Program-made: the position numbers and the translations under genes
Assembly (NCBI RefSeq): GCF_021484805.1
Contig: NZ_CP090557.1
Span: 310,001 to 374,000, forward strand
Reading direction: 5' to 3'
From: Tellurirhabdus bombi
Lineage (GTDB): Bacteria > Bacteroidota > Bacteroidia > Cytophagales > Spirosomataceae
DNA: 64,000 nt
The notes under the pieces: model-generated
The model's input: only the letters and a program-made list of their open reading frames with translations
The model's database searches: none
What the model was told of the DNA's origin: nothing
In this document: positions 36,203 to 41,948 of the stretch, one piece after another
Layout: the number at the start of each line of letters is the position of its first letter
How positions within the stretch are numbered: position 1 is the first letter of the stretch

Positions 36203-36574
36203 ATGAGACATTTCACACCCCTTTTCGTCCTACTGCTACTGTCAAACATCGCTGCGGCTCAGCTCGCGCCGGAACACCAGATTAGCCAGCCGCTACCGAC
36301 GGGCGATCCAATCGCTTTCAATCAACCTCTAATCAATACGCCAATGGATTTTCAAAAAGATGCTCCCGGAACCAAGAACAACGATTCTTGCATTGAAAAT
36401 GCCGCCGAAAACGAACCAATCTTCGTTTTGCGGGCGCAGGATGCTTCCAGCCCTAAAGTGATCCTACACTGGATTGCTAAGAACTTCGAAACCTGTCCCG
36501 ATGATAAGCTGATTGATGCCTTCAATCACGCGATCAAGATGAAGAACTGGCCTGACCGGAAAAACGCGGACTAA
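36203..36574 (+). CDS. Exported small phage protein, 123 residues
   Basis: Starts at Met 36203 with a clear signal peptide (MRHFTPLFVLLLLSNIAAAQ). The C-terminal part, EPIFVLRAQDASSPKVILHW ending KNWPDRKNAD, resembles a short segment recurrent in cytoplasmic phage proteins (EPxFxLRAQD, then WPxRK); here it is attached to an export signal, which is unusual. It may have been borrowed for a periplasmic role such as exclusion. Function unknown. Confidence 0.6.
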   Translation: MRHFTPLFVLLLLSNIAAAQLAPEHQISQPLPTGDPIAFNQPLINTPMDFQKDAPGTKNNDSCIENAAENEPIFVLRAQDASSPKVILHWIAKNFETCPDDKLIDAFNHAIKMKNWPDRKNAD

Positions 36575-36579
36575 GCTCA

Positions 36580-36612
36580 TTGCCGCTTACTCGATCACGT
36601 AGTAAGTGGCAA
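36580..36612 (+). terminator. Strong hairpin, possible terminator
   Basis: Twelve-pair stem (36580-36591 with 36601-36612, one G-T wobble) and 9-base loop, six bases after a stop codon. It lacks a T-run, so it may instead stabilise or process the transcript. Confidence 0.45.
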
Positions 36613-36613
36613 T

Positions 36614-36739
36614 ATGTCAATCACATACGATCATATTCCTTTTTCCAGTCAAGTAGCCATGAAACCAGACTTTGAAGCCTTATTCGCCGCTTATATCAAA
36701 GCGTATACGCGGGAAATAGCTCACATAACAACCAAGTAA
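36614..36739 (+). CDS. Small ORF, 41 residues
   Basis: ATG at 36614 opens 41 codons (MSITYDHIPFSSQVAMKPDF and on) between two exported-protein genes. An internal Met at 36659 is an alternative start. No family; coding status is uncertain. Confidence 0.3.
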   Translation: MSITYDHIPFSSQVAMKPDFEALFAAYIKAYTREIAHITTK

Positions 36740-36775
36740 ACTTAATCAACCAAACCTTTAAACTTTCGCAACACA

Positions 36776-37330
36776 ATGAAAAAACTAGTAGCACTCCTTA
36801 TCCTTACTTTCGCTTTTGCCTGTACAGAATCGACTGTTATTCCGCAAAGTAAACCAGCTCAGAAAGCTACAAAAAGCAGGGCCAATGCCCGCATCGCAAC
36901 GGGCACGATCTGGAAATTTGAGGACTACGAAATAAACGTGGACTTCCTCAATTTGTACGGAAACCAGCCCGTGAATAAGGATGATTTCGAGGCTCAGTAC
37001 AGTAGCTGTTTAACGGGCAATGTTCATTTGCACTTTGACGACTACCAGACAGCGCACCTGGTAAATGGCAACTGCCCTACGTATATATCTACGCATAGTA
37101 ATACTGCATTGAGTCACTGGATATATTACGAAACATATCCGTATGGTGGTCAGCAGATTATGTATCTAGTAGAAAACGGATTATTCAGAATGACGCGGAT
37201 TCTAGGGCAGAGCTTCAACTTTGAAACTCGCAGCTATATGCTGGATTACTACGAAAACGACACCCTAATGGTGTGGACGTATCAGGATGGCAATGCCATT
37301 AAAAAAGTGTACTGGCGTCGTATACAATAG
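36776..37330 (+). CDS. Prophage lipoprotein, lipocalin-like
   Basis: A 184-residue lipoprotein with signal and lipobox AFAC (Cys16). The mature region is beta-rich with TGNVHLHFDD, SHWIYYET, MYLVENGLFRMTRIL and a final NDTLMVWTY...KKVYWRRI, a layout resembling the lipocalin-like lipoproteins of Bacteroidota that end in a similar aromatic strand. It is in the early prophage region with its own terminator. Lysogenic conversion or superinfection exclusion at the envelope is possible but unproved. Confidence 0.6.
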   Translation: MKKLVALLILTFAFACTESTVIPQSKPAQKATKSRANARIATGTIWKFEDYEINVDFLNLYGNQPVNKDDFEAQYSSCLTGNVHLHFDDYQTAHLVNGNCPTYISTHSNTALSHWIYYETYPYGGQQIMYLVENGLFRMTRILGQSFNFETRSYMLDYYENDTLMVWTYQDGNAIKKVYWRRIQ

Positions 37331-37334
37331 GGAA

Positions 37335-37362
37335 TTAGCCCCGTAAACGTTTACGGGGCTAA
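37335..37362. terminator. 28-bp palindromic terminator
   Basis: Perfect palindrome centred on ACGT with TTAGCCCCGTAAA arms, right after the lipoprotein gene. Confidence 0.75.
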
Positions 37363-37390
37363 ACTAAAAAGTAATAAACTAAACCTCGGT

Positions 37391-37597
37391 ATGGCAACTA
37401 AAAAATTAGAAGTAGGTGATAGGCTTTTTTCGGAGGGTAGCTGGTCAGATTGGATAATCACTATTCAATCGGTTACGGAGACAGAGGCAATCGGCGAAGA
37501 TGGAAGGGTTCGATTTCCGCGAGTGTTTACAGAGGGAAATGGCTACCTAGACATGCAATCGACACTTGATCACACATCTTGGTATTTAATCAAATAA
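37391..37597 (+). CDS. Small-ORF array, member 1 (68 residues)
   Basis: Begins MATKKLEVGDRLF, a small-barrel type opening, and ends WYLIK. First of six consecutive tiny genes separated by 7-18 bases with a recurring spacer motif (AATAACCTCGG/GTCCG). No family assigned. Confidence 0.55.
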   Translation: MATKKLEVGDRLFSEGSWSDWIITIQSVTETEAIGEDGRVRFPRVFTEGNGYLDMQSTLDHTSWYLIK

Positions 37598-37604
37598 CCT
37601 CGGG

Positions 37605-37790
37605 ATGGAAACACTCAAGCCCGGAGACAATGTAGTTACCAAGACAATAAGAAGAGTTTGGCTATGGGGCAAACTTTGGCCCGTACTAGACCGTCACATT
37701 GGCCTTGTCGTTGCCGTAGAACCGCAAGGCATTCTGTTAAATGATGGGCTGTATTATCCTGTCTCTGAATTAGAAAAAACATTCAAATAG
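37605..37790 (+). CDS. Small-ORF array, member 2 (61 residues)
   Basis: Begins METLKPGDNVVTKTIRRVW, with HIGLVVAVEPQGILLNDG following: a short beta-rich protein resembling SH3-like barrels (PGDxV opening). Separated from member 1 by 7 bases carrying CCTCGGG. Confidence 0.55.
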   Translation: METLKPGDNVVTKTIRRVWLWGKLWPVLDRHIGLVVAVEPQGILLNDGLYYPVSELEKTFK

Positions 37791-37800
37791 CGTCGGCAAA

Positions 37801-38004
37801 ATGAAAACATCTGAAATTTTCGCAGCCCTTGAAGAAGGTAAAAAAATTATCCTAGAGGGACAAAATGTGCCAATAGAGCCAAAAATATATTACGGAAAAT
37901 TACAGGGAGTTACGCCATCAGGACCGGGCACTATTTTTTATAGTGAAATAGGTATAATAACAAGCATTGTTAAAAATCCAGAACGCTGGAATATAGTCCA
38001 ATAA
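37801..38004 (+). CDS. Small-ORF array, member 3 (67 residues)
   Basis: MKTSEIFAALEEGKKIILEG then a beta-rich C-terminus ending NPERWNIVQ. The opening resembles short phage proteins with an N-terminal helix and two or three strands. No family assigned. Confidence 0.55.
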   Translation: MKTSEIFAALEEGKKIILEGQNVPIEPKIYYGKLQGVTPSGPGTIFYSEIGIITSIVKNPERWNIVQ

Positions 38005-38016
38005 CTGTCCGAAAAA

Positions 38017-38163
38017 ATGGAAAACGAAACCTTAGAAAATATAGCCTCCGACTTGGAAGAAGCACTGGGGGAATGGATAGGCGTGGATGAAGTCTATTGC
38101 CCCGAACGACTGGTTCCAGTTAAGCGAGCTTACGACAAAGTTCAAGAACTACTCACTCAATAA
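38017..38163 (+). CDS. Small-ORF array, member 4 (48 residues)
   Basis: ATG 38017 opens a 48-residue acidic helical protein (MENETLENIASDLEEALGEW) that ends VQELLTQ. The preceding spacer is AATAACTGTCCG. A longer ORF in another frame overlaps it, but the spacer pattern and tight spacing favour this one. Confidence 0.45.
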   Translation: MENETLENIASDLEEALGEWIGVDEVYCPERLVPVKRAYDKVQELLTQ

Positions 38164-38176
38164 TCGTCCGAATAAA

Positions 38177-38371
38177 ATGGCAGAAATTAAGAGAGAAGCT
38201 AAGATGTTTATGGTGACCTACGTGTGTGACAAATGCGGAGAAGGAGAAATGGTTCTACAAAGGAATAAACCAGTCCTAATGAGTAATCCACCTCAATACT
38301 CGCATGAATGTGACAAATGCGGTGATGTGCAACGACTCAACAAAGCATACCCATATCCTGATATTCACTAG
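38177..38371 (+). CDS. Small-ORF array, member 5: zinc-ribbon protein (64 residues)
   Basis: Starts at Met 38177 (MAEIKREAKMFMVTYVCDKCG). Two CDKCG knuckles 33 residues apart, at about 17-21 and 50-54, form a C4 zinc ribbon. A longer in-frame start at 38087 would cross member 4 and is not favoured. Possible nucleic-acid or protein-binding role. Confidence 0.6.
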   Translation: MAEIKREAKMFMVTYVCDKCGEGEMVLQRNKPVLMSNPPQYSHECDKCGDVQRLNKAYPYPDIH

Positions 38372-38387
38372 TCCAATAACCTCCGCT

Positions 38388-38612
38388 ATGGAAACAAAAT
38401 TTAAAGTAGGTGAGAAAGTTCAACACATTGATGGCGAATATGGCACCATACAGGCCATAAGAAGCCAAGATCGAAGTGGGGAGCAAAACTATCTGGTTTC
38501 AGGGCTAAGAGATGAAAATAAGCGACCGTACGGGTATCCTATAGTCGCAGGGGAGTCTCGCCTTAGAAAGACCGTCAACCAAGACAAACAACTCAAAAAT
38601 CAAGTCCAATAA
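38388..38612 (+). CDS. Small-ORF array, member 6 (74 residues)
   Basis: Starts at Met 38388 (METKFKVGEKVQHIDGEYGT), the KFKVGxxVxHxxGxxGTI pattern of SH3-like small-barrel proteins such as the YodC/DUF2158 group, then a basic tail. Preceded by AATAACCTCCG spacer and followed by a terminator that is duplicated 705 bases downstream. Confidence 0.55.
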   Translation: METKFKVGEKVQHIDGEYGTIQAIRSQDRSGEQNYLVSGLRDENKRPYGYPIVAGESRLRKTVNQDKQLKNQVQ

Positions 38613-38613
38613 T

Positions 38614-38657
38614 GTCCCAATAATTGACACCAAGCCCTACCCACCAGTAGGGCTTTT
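38614..38657 (+). repeat. 44-base terminator repeat, copy 1
   Basis: Nearly identical (one mismatch) to 39319-39362. It contains the hairpin GCCCTAC/GTAGGGC followed by a T-run, so it works as a terminator. Confidence 0.85.
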
Positions 38658-38689
38658 TTTATTGCTAAAAAATAAATTCTTATTTTCGC

Positions 38690-38720
38690 TTGCGTAAATA
38701 AAATACAATCACTTACTTTG
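38690..38720 (+). promoter_or_regulatory. Promoter of the 102-residue gene
   Basis: TTG (38690-38692), 20-base spacer, TTACTTTG (38713-38720), one mismatch to TAnnTTTG. About 80 bases of GC-rich, foldable leader follow before the ATG. Confidence 0.55.
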
Positions 38721-38743
38721 TAGAGAAGAAAGGATAAACTAAA

Positions 38744-38806
38744 GCCGCAACGTCGCGGCGACCCCCGACTGAGGGTAATCAGCACAGGGTGGAACTCCCG
38801 TACCCG
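38744..38806 (+). promoter_or_regulatory. GC-rich structured 5' leader
   Basis: Hairpin GCCGC/GCGGC (38744-38748 with 38755-38759) and at least two further short G/C stems (CCCC/GGG near 38763-38775; GGGT/ACCC near 38787-38805) lie between the promoter and the gene start. It stands out against the AT-rich flanks and may regulate translation. Confidence 0.4.
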
Positions 38807-38807
38807 G

Positions 38808-39116
38808 ATGGTAACTCGTCCTTTCTTCCTGACCCGCGCCAACGCAGAGCGCCAGTACCATCTCGGATTTTTTATCTGGGCAAGCGAGTACGCTGCTCGG
38901 GTCGCAAAAGGCTTCTCGGCAAAGGAGGCCATGCGCTCCGCTGGCGAAATAGCTTTCGCGGTGTGCAGCACTGATTGGGAGCAGGATGCGCTGTACGACC
39001 TGATCATGGTATGCTTCCCCGACCACGAGTCGCCAGTCGAGTTTCTGGTGGGCGGACAGAAGGTTCGTGGAACGATTCGTTGGCGGCTTGAAGACGCTTA
39101 TCCAGAAGTCGTTTAA
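38808..39116 (+). CDS. Hypothetical phage protein, 102 residues
   Basis: Helical, GC-rich-coded protein: GFFIWASEYAARVAKGFSAKEAMRSAGEIAFAVC followed by an acidic segment and a beta-rich end. No family recognised. It is followed by a small hairpin (GGGC/GCCC, T-run) at 39119-39141 that overlaps the next gene's leader. Confidence 0.6.
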   Translation: MVTRPFFLTRANAERQYHLGFFIWASEYAARVAKGFSAKEAMRSAGEIAFAVCSTDWEQDALYDLIMVCFPDHESPVEFLVGGQKVRGTIRWRLEDAYPEVV

Positions 39117-39118
39117 CC

Positions 39119-39141
39119 TGGGGGCAAAAGCCCTCTTTTTT
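39119..39141 (+). terminator. Short terminator
   Basis: GGGGGC-AAAA-GCCCTC stem-loop followed by seven T, four bases before the next ATG; leaky termination or attenuation is possible. Confidence 0.5.
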
Positions 39142-39145
39142 TGTT

Positions 39146-39328
39146 ATGGAAGAGAAAAAAAAGAGAAAGCCGGGCGGCGGACGAAAACCAAAAGACGCAT
39201 CTGGCAAAAAAGAACAGGCTAGCTGGTGGCTAGCGCCAGACGTGGTAAACCAGATCAGACTACAGCCCAACCAGGCTGAATATATCGAATCGTTGGTAAG
39301 AAAGGATATGGATTCGACGTCCGAATAA
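39146..39328 (+). CDS. Small basic RHH-like DNA-binding protein, 60 residues
   Basis: A Lys/Gly/Arg-rich start with GGGRKPKDASGKKEQ, then ASWWLAPDVVNQIRL and QAEYIESLVRKDM. The strand-helix-helix order with a final E(S/x)LVR helix suggests a ribbon-helix-helix protein. Two other prophage genes (39921 and 55091, reverse) share the GRK/GRR-then-D-V/L-I layout. Confidence 0.5.
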   Translation: MEEKKKRKPGGGRKPKDASGKKEQASWWLAPDVVNQIRLQPNQAEYIESLVRKDMDSTSE

Positions 39329-39362
39329 TTGACACCAAGCCCTACCCACCAGTAGGGCTTTT
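39319..39362 (+). repeat. 44-base terminator repeat, copy 2
   Basis: Copy of 38614-38657 with one mismatch; overlaps the stop of the RHH-like gene and ends it with the same hairpin and T-run. Confidence 0.85.
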
Positions 39363-39389
39363 ACCGTTAAATCAATACAAGAATTAATC

Positions 39390-39414
39390 TTGATAAAAAT
39401 ATTGTTTTTATCAA
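39390..39414. promoter_or_regulatory. Operator-like inverted repeat over the -33 element
   Basis: Perfect 10-bp arms TTGATAAAAA (39390-39399) and TTTTTATCAA (39405-39414) around TATTG, which contains the TTG of the promoter below. A bound repressor would block polymerase. Confidence 0.6.
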
Positions 39415-39431
39415 AAAGGGGCTTATCTTTG
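39402..39431 (+). promoter_or_regulatory. Promoter of the 126-residue gene
   Basis: TTG (39402-39404), 19-base spacer, TATCTTTG (39424-39431): exact Bacteroidota consensus. It places the start of transcription just before a small CGATC/GATCG hairpin and about 38 bases before the ATG. Confidence 0.8.
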
Positions 39432-39475
39432 TAATGTCGATCAGGGAGATCGGCGCAACTCAAAACACAAAAAAA

Positions 39476-39856
39476 ATGCAAACTGCAATCGCTTCTTTCG
39501 TCTCTTTAAACCTGCCAGAAGTTAAATCTTACGTTCATAAAGCTGACGGCGGCATGATGACTCAAAACCGTACTGTACGGTTGGATTGGGAACATAAGTT
39601 CGATATGTACCAATCAGATTGGCTTAATGATCTACTGGCTAAATATGGTGAAATTATCCAGAACCGTCTTAAACTGACCGATGATGAGATTAGTAAATTC
39701 GAAATCCTTGGCCCTGTACTACGTAGCGAATTAGAATACGTTTTTTCTGGTGCTGGCGAAACAGCCTTAAGTTTGGTACTTGAAAGAATGTTTGAGTACG
39801 CAAGTATCCAAGTAGCGAAAGGCAATCCCGATCCAGAAAAAGCTTACACCGCCTAA
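39476..39856 (+). CDS. Hypothetical prophage protein, 126 residues
   Basis: Starts at Met 39476 (MQTAIASFVSLNLPEVKSYV); the upstream in-frame Met at 39434 would lie at the transcription start. Mixed alpha/beta, no membrane segment or known motif. It has its own promoter with an operator-like palindrome and its own terminator, so it is an individually controlled gene, perhaps expressed in the lysogen. Confidence 0.6.
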   Translation: MQTAIASFVSLNLPEVKSYVHKADGGMMTQNRTVRLDWEHKFDMYQSDWLNDLLAKYGEIIQNRLKLTDDEISKFEILGPVLRSELEYVFSGAGETALSLVLERMFEYASIQVAKGNPDPEKAYTA

Positions 39857-39863
39857 CAACAAC

Positions 39864-39902
39864 AAGCCCCCTGACCTACTTGCACTAGGACCAGGGGGCT
39901 TT
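39864..39902 (+). terminator. Terminator
   Basis: AAGCCCCCTG (39864-39873) pairs with CAGGGGGCTT (39892-39901); strong stem directly after the 126-residue gene. Confidence 0.8.
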
Positions 39903-39920
39903 CAAAACACGCCCAAAGAT

Positions 39921-40160
39921 ATGGAAAAAGAGAAAACCCACGGCGGGAAACGCCAGGGCGCTGGCAGGAAAGAAGGGAAAACAAAAATCTCCATACCTGT
40001 TACCCTCGATACGGATCTGATAGAGTACATTGATACATTAGGCAAAAAACGCTCAGCTGTGATTAACAAAATCATTCGCACGCATAAGGATCGTATTGAG
40101 CAGATGATCCGGGAAGCGGATGAAGCTAATGAACGCTTTGAGTCCGTGCTAGGACTATAA
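39921..40160 (+). CDS. Ribbon-helix-helix-like DNA-binding protein, 79 residues
   Basis: KRQGAGRKEGKTKISIPVTL followed by DTDLIEYIDTLGKKRSAVINKIIRTH matches the CopG/MetJ-type strand-helix-helix layout with a Gly/Arg-rich N-terminal arm; the C-terminus is a charged helix. A candidate regulator for the nearby palindromic operators. The gene starts only about 20 bases after a terminator, and no promoter was identified. Confidence 0.6.
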   Translation: MEKEKTHGGKRQGAGRKEGKTKISIPVTLDTDLIEYIDTLGKKRSAVINKIIRTHKDRIEQMIREADEANERFESVLGL

Positions 40161-40180
40161 AAGACATCTTTTTCATCCGT

Positions 40181-40414
40181 TTATTTGACCGTCGCCTGAA
40201 GCGTACTCAGGTCAATTTCCGCCTCCTGAGCGAAATCCGCTAGAGCCTCTTTTGCGTCAACAAATCCAATCAGGCCAGACCGGTCATTATAGCCCTCAAT
40301 GGATTTATATTTCGTGTAATGGAGTGAATAGACTGGGTTGATGATGTAAAAAGCACCGGACTTGCCAACGAACTGGGCCTTTTCTTTGGGAATTTTAACG
40401 ATGGGTTGTGACAT
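40181..40414 (-). CDS. Hypothetical protein, 77 residues
   Basis: Starts at Met 40414 (MSQPIVKIPKEKAQFVGKSG); the longer frame to 40468 would translate through a perfect hairpin. Soluble mixed alpha/beta protein (SGAFYIINPVYSLHYTKYKS). Third gene of a reverse-strand unit with the tail-fibre-like gene. No family recognised. Confidence 0.5.
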   Translation of the reverse strand: MSQPIVKIPKEKAQFVGKSGAFYIINPVYSLHYTKYKSIEGYNDRSGLIGFVDAKEALADFAQEAEIDLSTLQATVK

Positions 40415-40431
40415 GGGGCGAAGATAAAGCA

Positions 40432-40463
40432 AATTCACTCGACATACGTGTCGAGTGAATTTT
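40432..40463. terminator. 14-bp perfect hairpin between reverse-strand genes
   Basis: Arms 40432-40445 and 40450-40463 around a 4-base loop, with a long T-run on the forward side and A-run on the other. It can end forward transcripts efficiently; on the reverse strand it lies between the tail-fibre-like gene and the 77-residue gene. Confidence 0.7.
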
Positions 40464-40464
40464 T

Positions 40465-41376
40465 TCATTGGATCACCGTGACCCCAAACGCCCTGGTGCC
40501 CCCGGCCAGTGCCAGACCCGCCTTCAGATACAACCTGACGTATCCATCCTGCTCAACCTTCCCGTAGAAATAGGCCAGCGATCCTAATAGCGAACTGGGC
40601 AGCTCAATTGACACCATGCTTGGCTTTGATGCCACGATCCCAGGCACCGCAATATCATACGATGCCGTACCGCCGAGTGCCAGTAGCCCCATGGCCACAT
40701 TGCCGGTGCCATTATACAGGGTTAAGCTACTGGCCAGCCTGGTACGCTCCTGAGCCGTGAGTAGTCCCGCGTGGGTATGATCGCCCGCTGCGGCGGTGGT
40801 TGCCGTGGTGCCGATCTGAAGTAGTACGGGTTTGCCCGTTAAGTCTCCGTACGCCCCGGAAGTAGCGACTATGGCCAGATTGGGCAATGCAGCAATGGTT
40901 GGCTTGCCGATCAGATCGCCGTAGAAACCCGAAAACGCCACGGGGGCAAAGCTGGGCTTTCCCGTCAAATCTCCGTAGTTACCCGTGAGGGCCACGGAAG
41001 CCAAAGCCGGTATGACGGGGATAGTGGGCTTATCACTCAGATCATTATACGAACCCGACCGGGCAACCTGAGCAAGCCCAGACAGACTAGCCGTGTGTTG
41101 ATTCACCAGGCCAATAAGGCTGTTTATTCCTGCCGTATTGCTGGATACTGTCGCACTCAGGCTATTAATCTGACTCGTATGACTAGATAATATCCCCCCT
41201 TGAATGGCTAGTATCGCCTGTTGATTGTTGGTCTGAAGCGTAACGGCTCTAACAGAGTCCGAAGCCTGCTTGGAATACAGGGCTTTGCCGGACTGGGCTT
41301 TTATGTGCTGCTCCAGCGTCTGGGCACTACCGGCCAGACTAAGCAGGGATAGCGAAAGGATGAGTAGCTTTTTCAT
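40465..41376 (-). CDS. Tail-fibre-like repeat protein with signal peptide
   Basis: A 303-residue protein opening with a signal peptide (MKKLLILSLSLLSLAGSAQT). A heptad-like helical stretch (about 40-100) leads into four copies of an SGxYGDLxGKP repeat (about 107-117, 131-141, 149-159, 173-183), typical of phage tail-fibre shafts, then GDHTHAG (about 198-204) and a beta-rich C-terminal domain. Fibre-type proteins are normally cytoplasmic, so the export signal is unusual: it may be displayed on the cell or act as a secreted decoy. Start overlaps the previous stop (ATGA). Confidence 0.7.
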   Translation of the reverse strand: MKKLLILSLSLLSLAGSAQTLEQHIKAQSGKALYSKQASDSVRAVTLQTNNQQAILAIQGGILSSHTSQINSLSATVSSNTAGINSLIGLVNQHTASLSGLAQVARSGSYNDLSDKPTIPVIPALASVALTGNYGDLTGKPSFAPVAFSGFYGDLIGKPTIAALPNLAIVATSGAYGDLTGKPVLLQIGTTATTAAAGDHTHAGLLTAQERTRLASSLTLYNGTGNVAMGLLALGGTASYDIAVPGIVASKPSMVSIELPSSLLGSLAYFYGKVEQDGYVRLYLKAGLALAGGTRAFGVTVIQ

Positions 41377-41846
41377 GCGGTCTGTTTGAAGAAGAGTGCG
41401 ATTTCTAAGGGAGTGCCGGGTTTGTAGCGGTACAGGTCGCCCGTGATCTGGTTAAAAATCAGCTTCGGCGTGGAACCGCTGGCTGCTGAATCGCGCTCAG
41501 TGTCACTATCGACCGGCACCACGACGCCGGCATCGCCGCTACCCATCTTTTCCATCTGGGTTCCAATCATGCTGAATAGCTGCTCAATGGCTGCTTTGAG
41601 GTTTTCCCGATCCGTATCGTTTTTCAGGTTTGGGGCAATGATATTGACCGGCACCCCATTGATGGACTCAATGGTATTGTACATAATGCCCACGGAGTTG
41701 CTGCGGGGAGCGCTCATGTTTACGCCCAGGTAAAAACCATCGTCGGTGAAAGAGATATTGAGCCGGGTATTGAAGGCGTAGAACCTTTTCCCGTTCCGAA
41801 GAACACACACGCCATCGGCGGCGCGGTAAAAAGCGAATGTGGTCAT
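41373..41846 (-). CDS. Hypothetical prophage protein, 157 residues
   Basis: I use Met 41846 (MTTFAFYRAADGVCVLRNGK); a Met 20 codons earlier would lie at the predicted transcription start. Contains FTDDGFYLGVNMSAPRSNSVGIMY and a helical NDTDRENLKAAIEQLFSMIG segment, then an acidic Ser/Thr region. Translationally coupled to the tail-fibre-like gene by ATGA overlap, so probably a partner or chaperone. No family recognised. Confidence 0.55.
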   Translation of the reverse strand: MTTFAFYRAADGVCVLRNGKRFYAFNTRLNISFTDDGFYLGVNMSAPRSNSVGIMYNTIESINGVPVNIIAPNLKNDTDRENLKAAIEQLFSMIGTQMEKMGSGDAGVVVPVDSDTERDSAASGSTPKLIFNQITGDLYRYKPGTPLEIALFFKQTA

Positions 41847-41887
41847 AGCTGCTAAGTAGATAAGTACATTGCAGCCGGGAGGAATTA

Positions 41888-41918
41888 TTGATTCAAATTT
41901 AATCAAACTTTATTGATT
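41888..41918. promoter_or_regulatory. Divergent control region with three TTGATT half-sites
   Basis: TTGATT (41888-41893), AATCAA (41901-41906) and TTGATT (41913-41918) alternate in orientation at about one-helical-turn spacing between the reverse-strand fibre unit and forward terS. A reverse-strand TAAATTTG (41901-41894) matches the -7 consensus exactly for the fibre unit. A shared regulator is inferred. Confidence 0.45.
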
Positions 41919-41948
41919 ATAATTGTATAAATTTTGAATGACAGAATT

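Noticed and set aside
38087-38176. Upstream extension of the zinc-ribbon gene
   Set aside because: It would overlap the 48-codon member 4 out of frame; the recurring spacer motif points to Met 38177.
40415-40468. N-terminal extension of the 77-residue reverse gene
   Set aside because: It would be encoded by a perfect 14-bp hairpin that looks like a terminator; Met 40414 is preferred.
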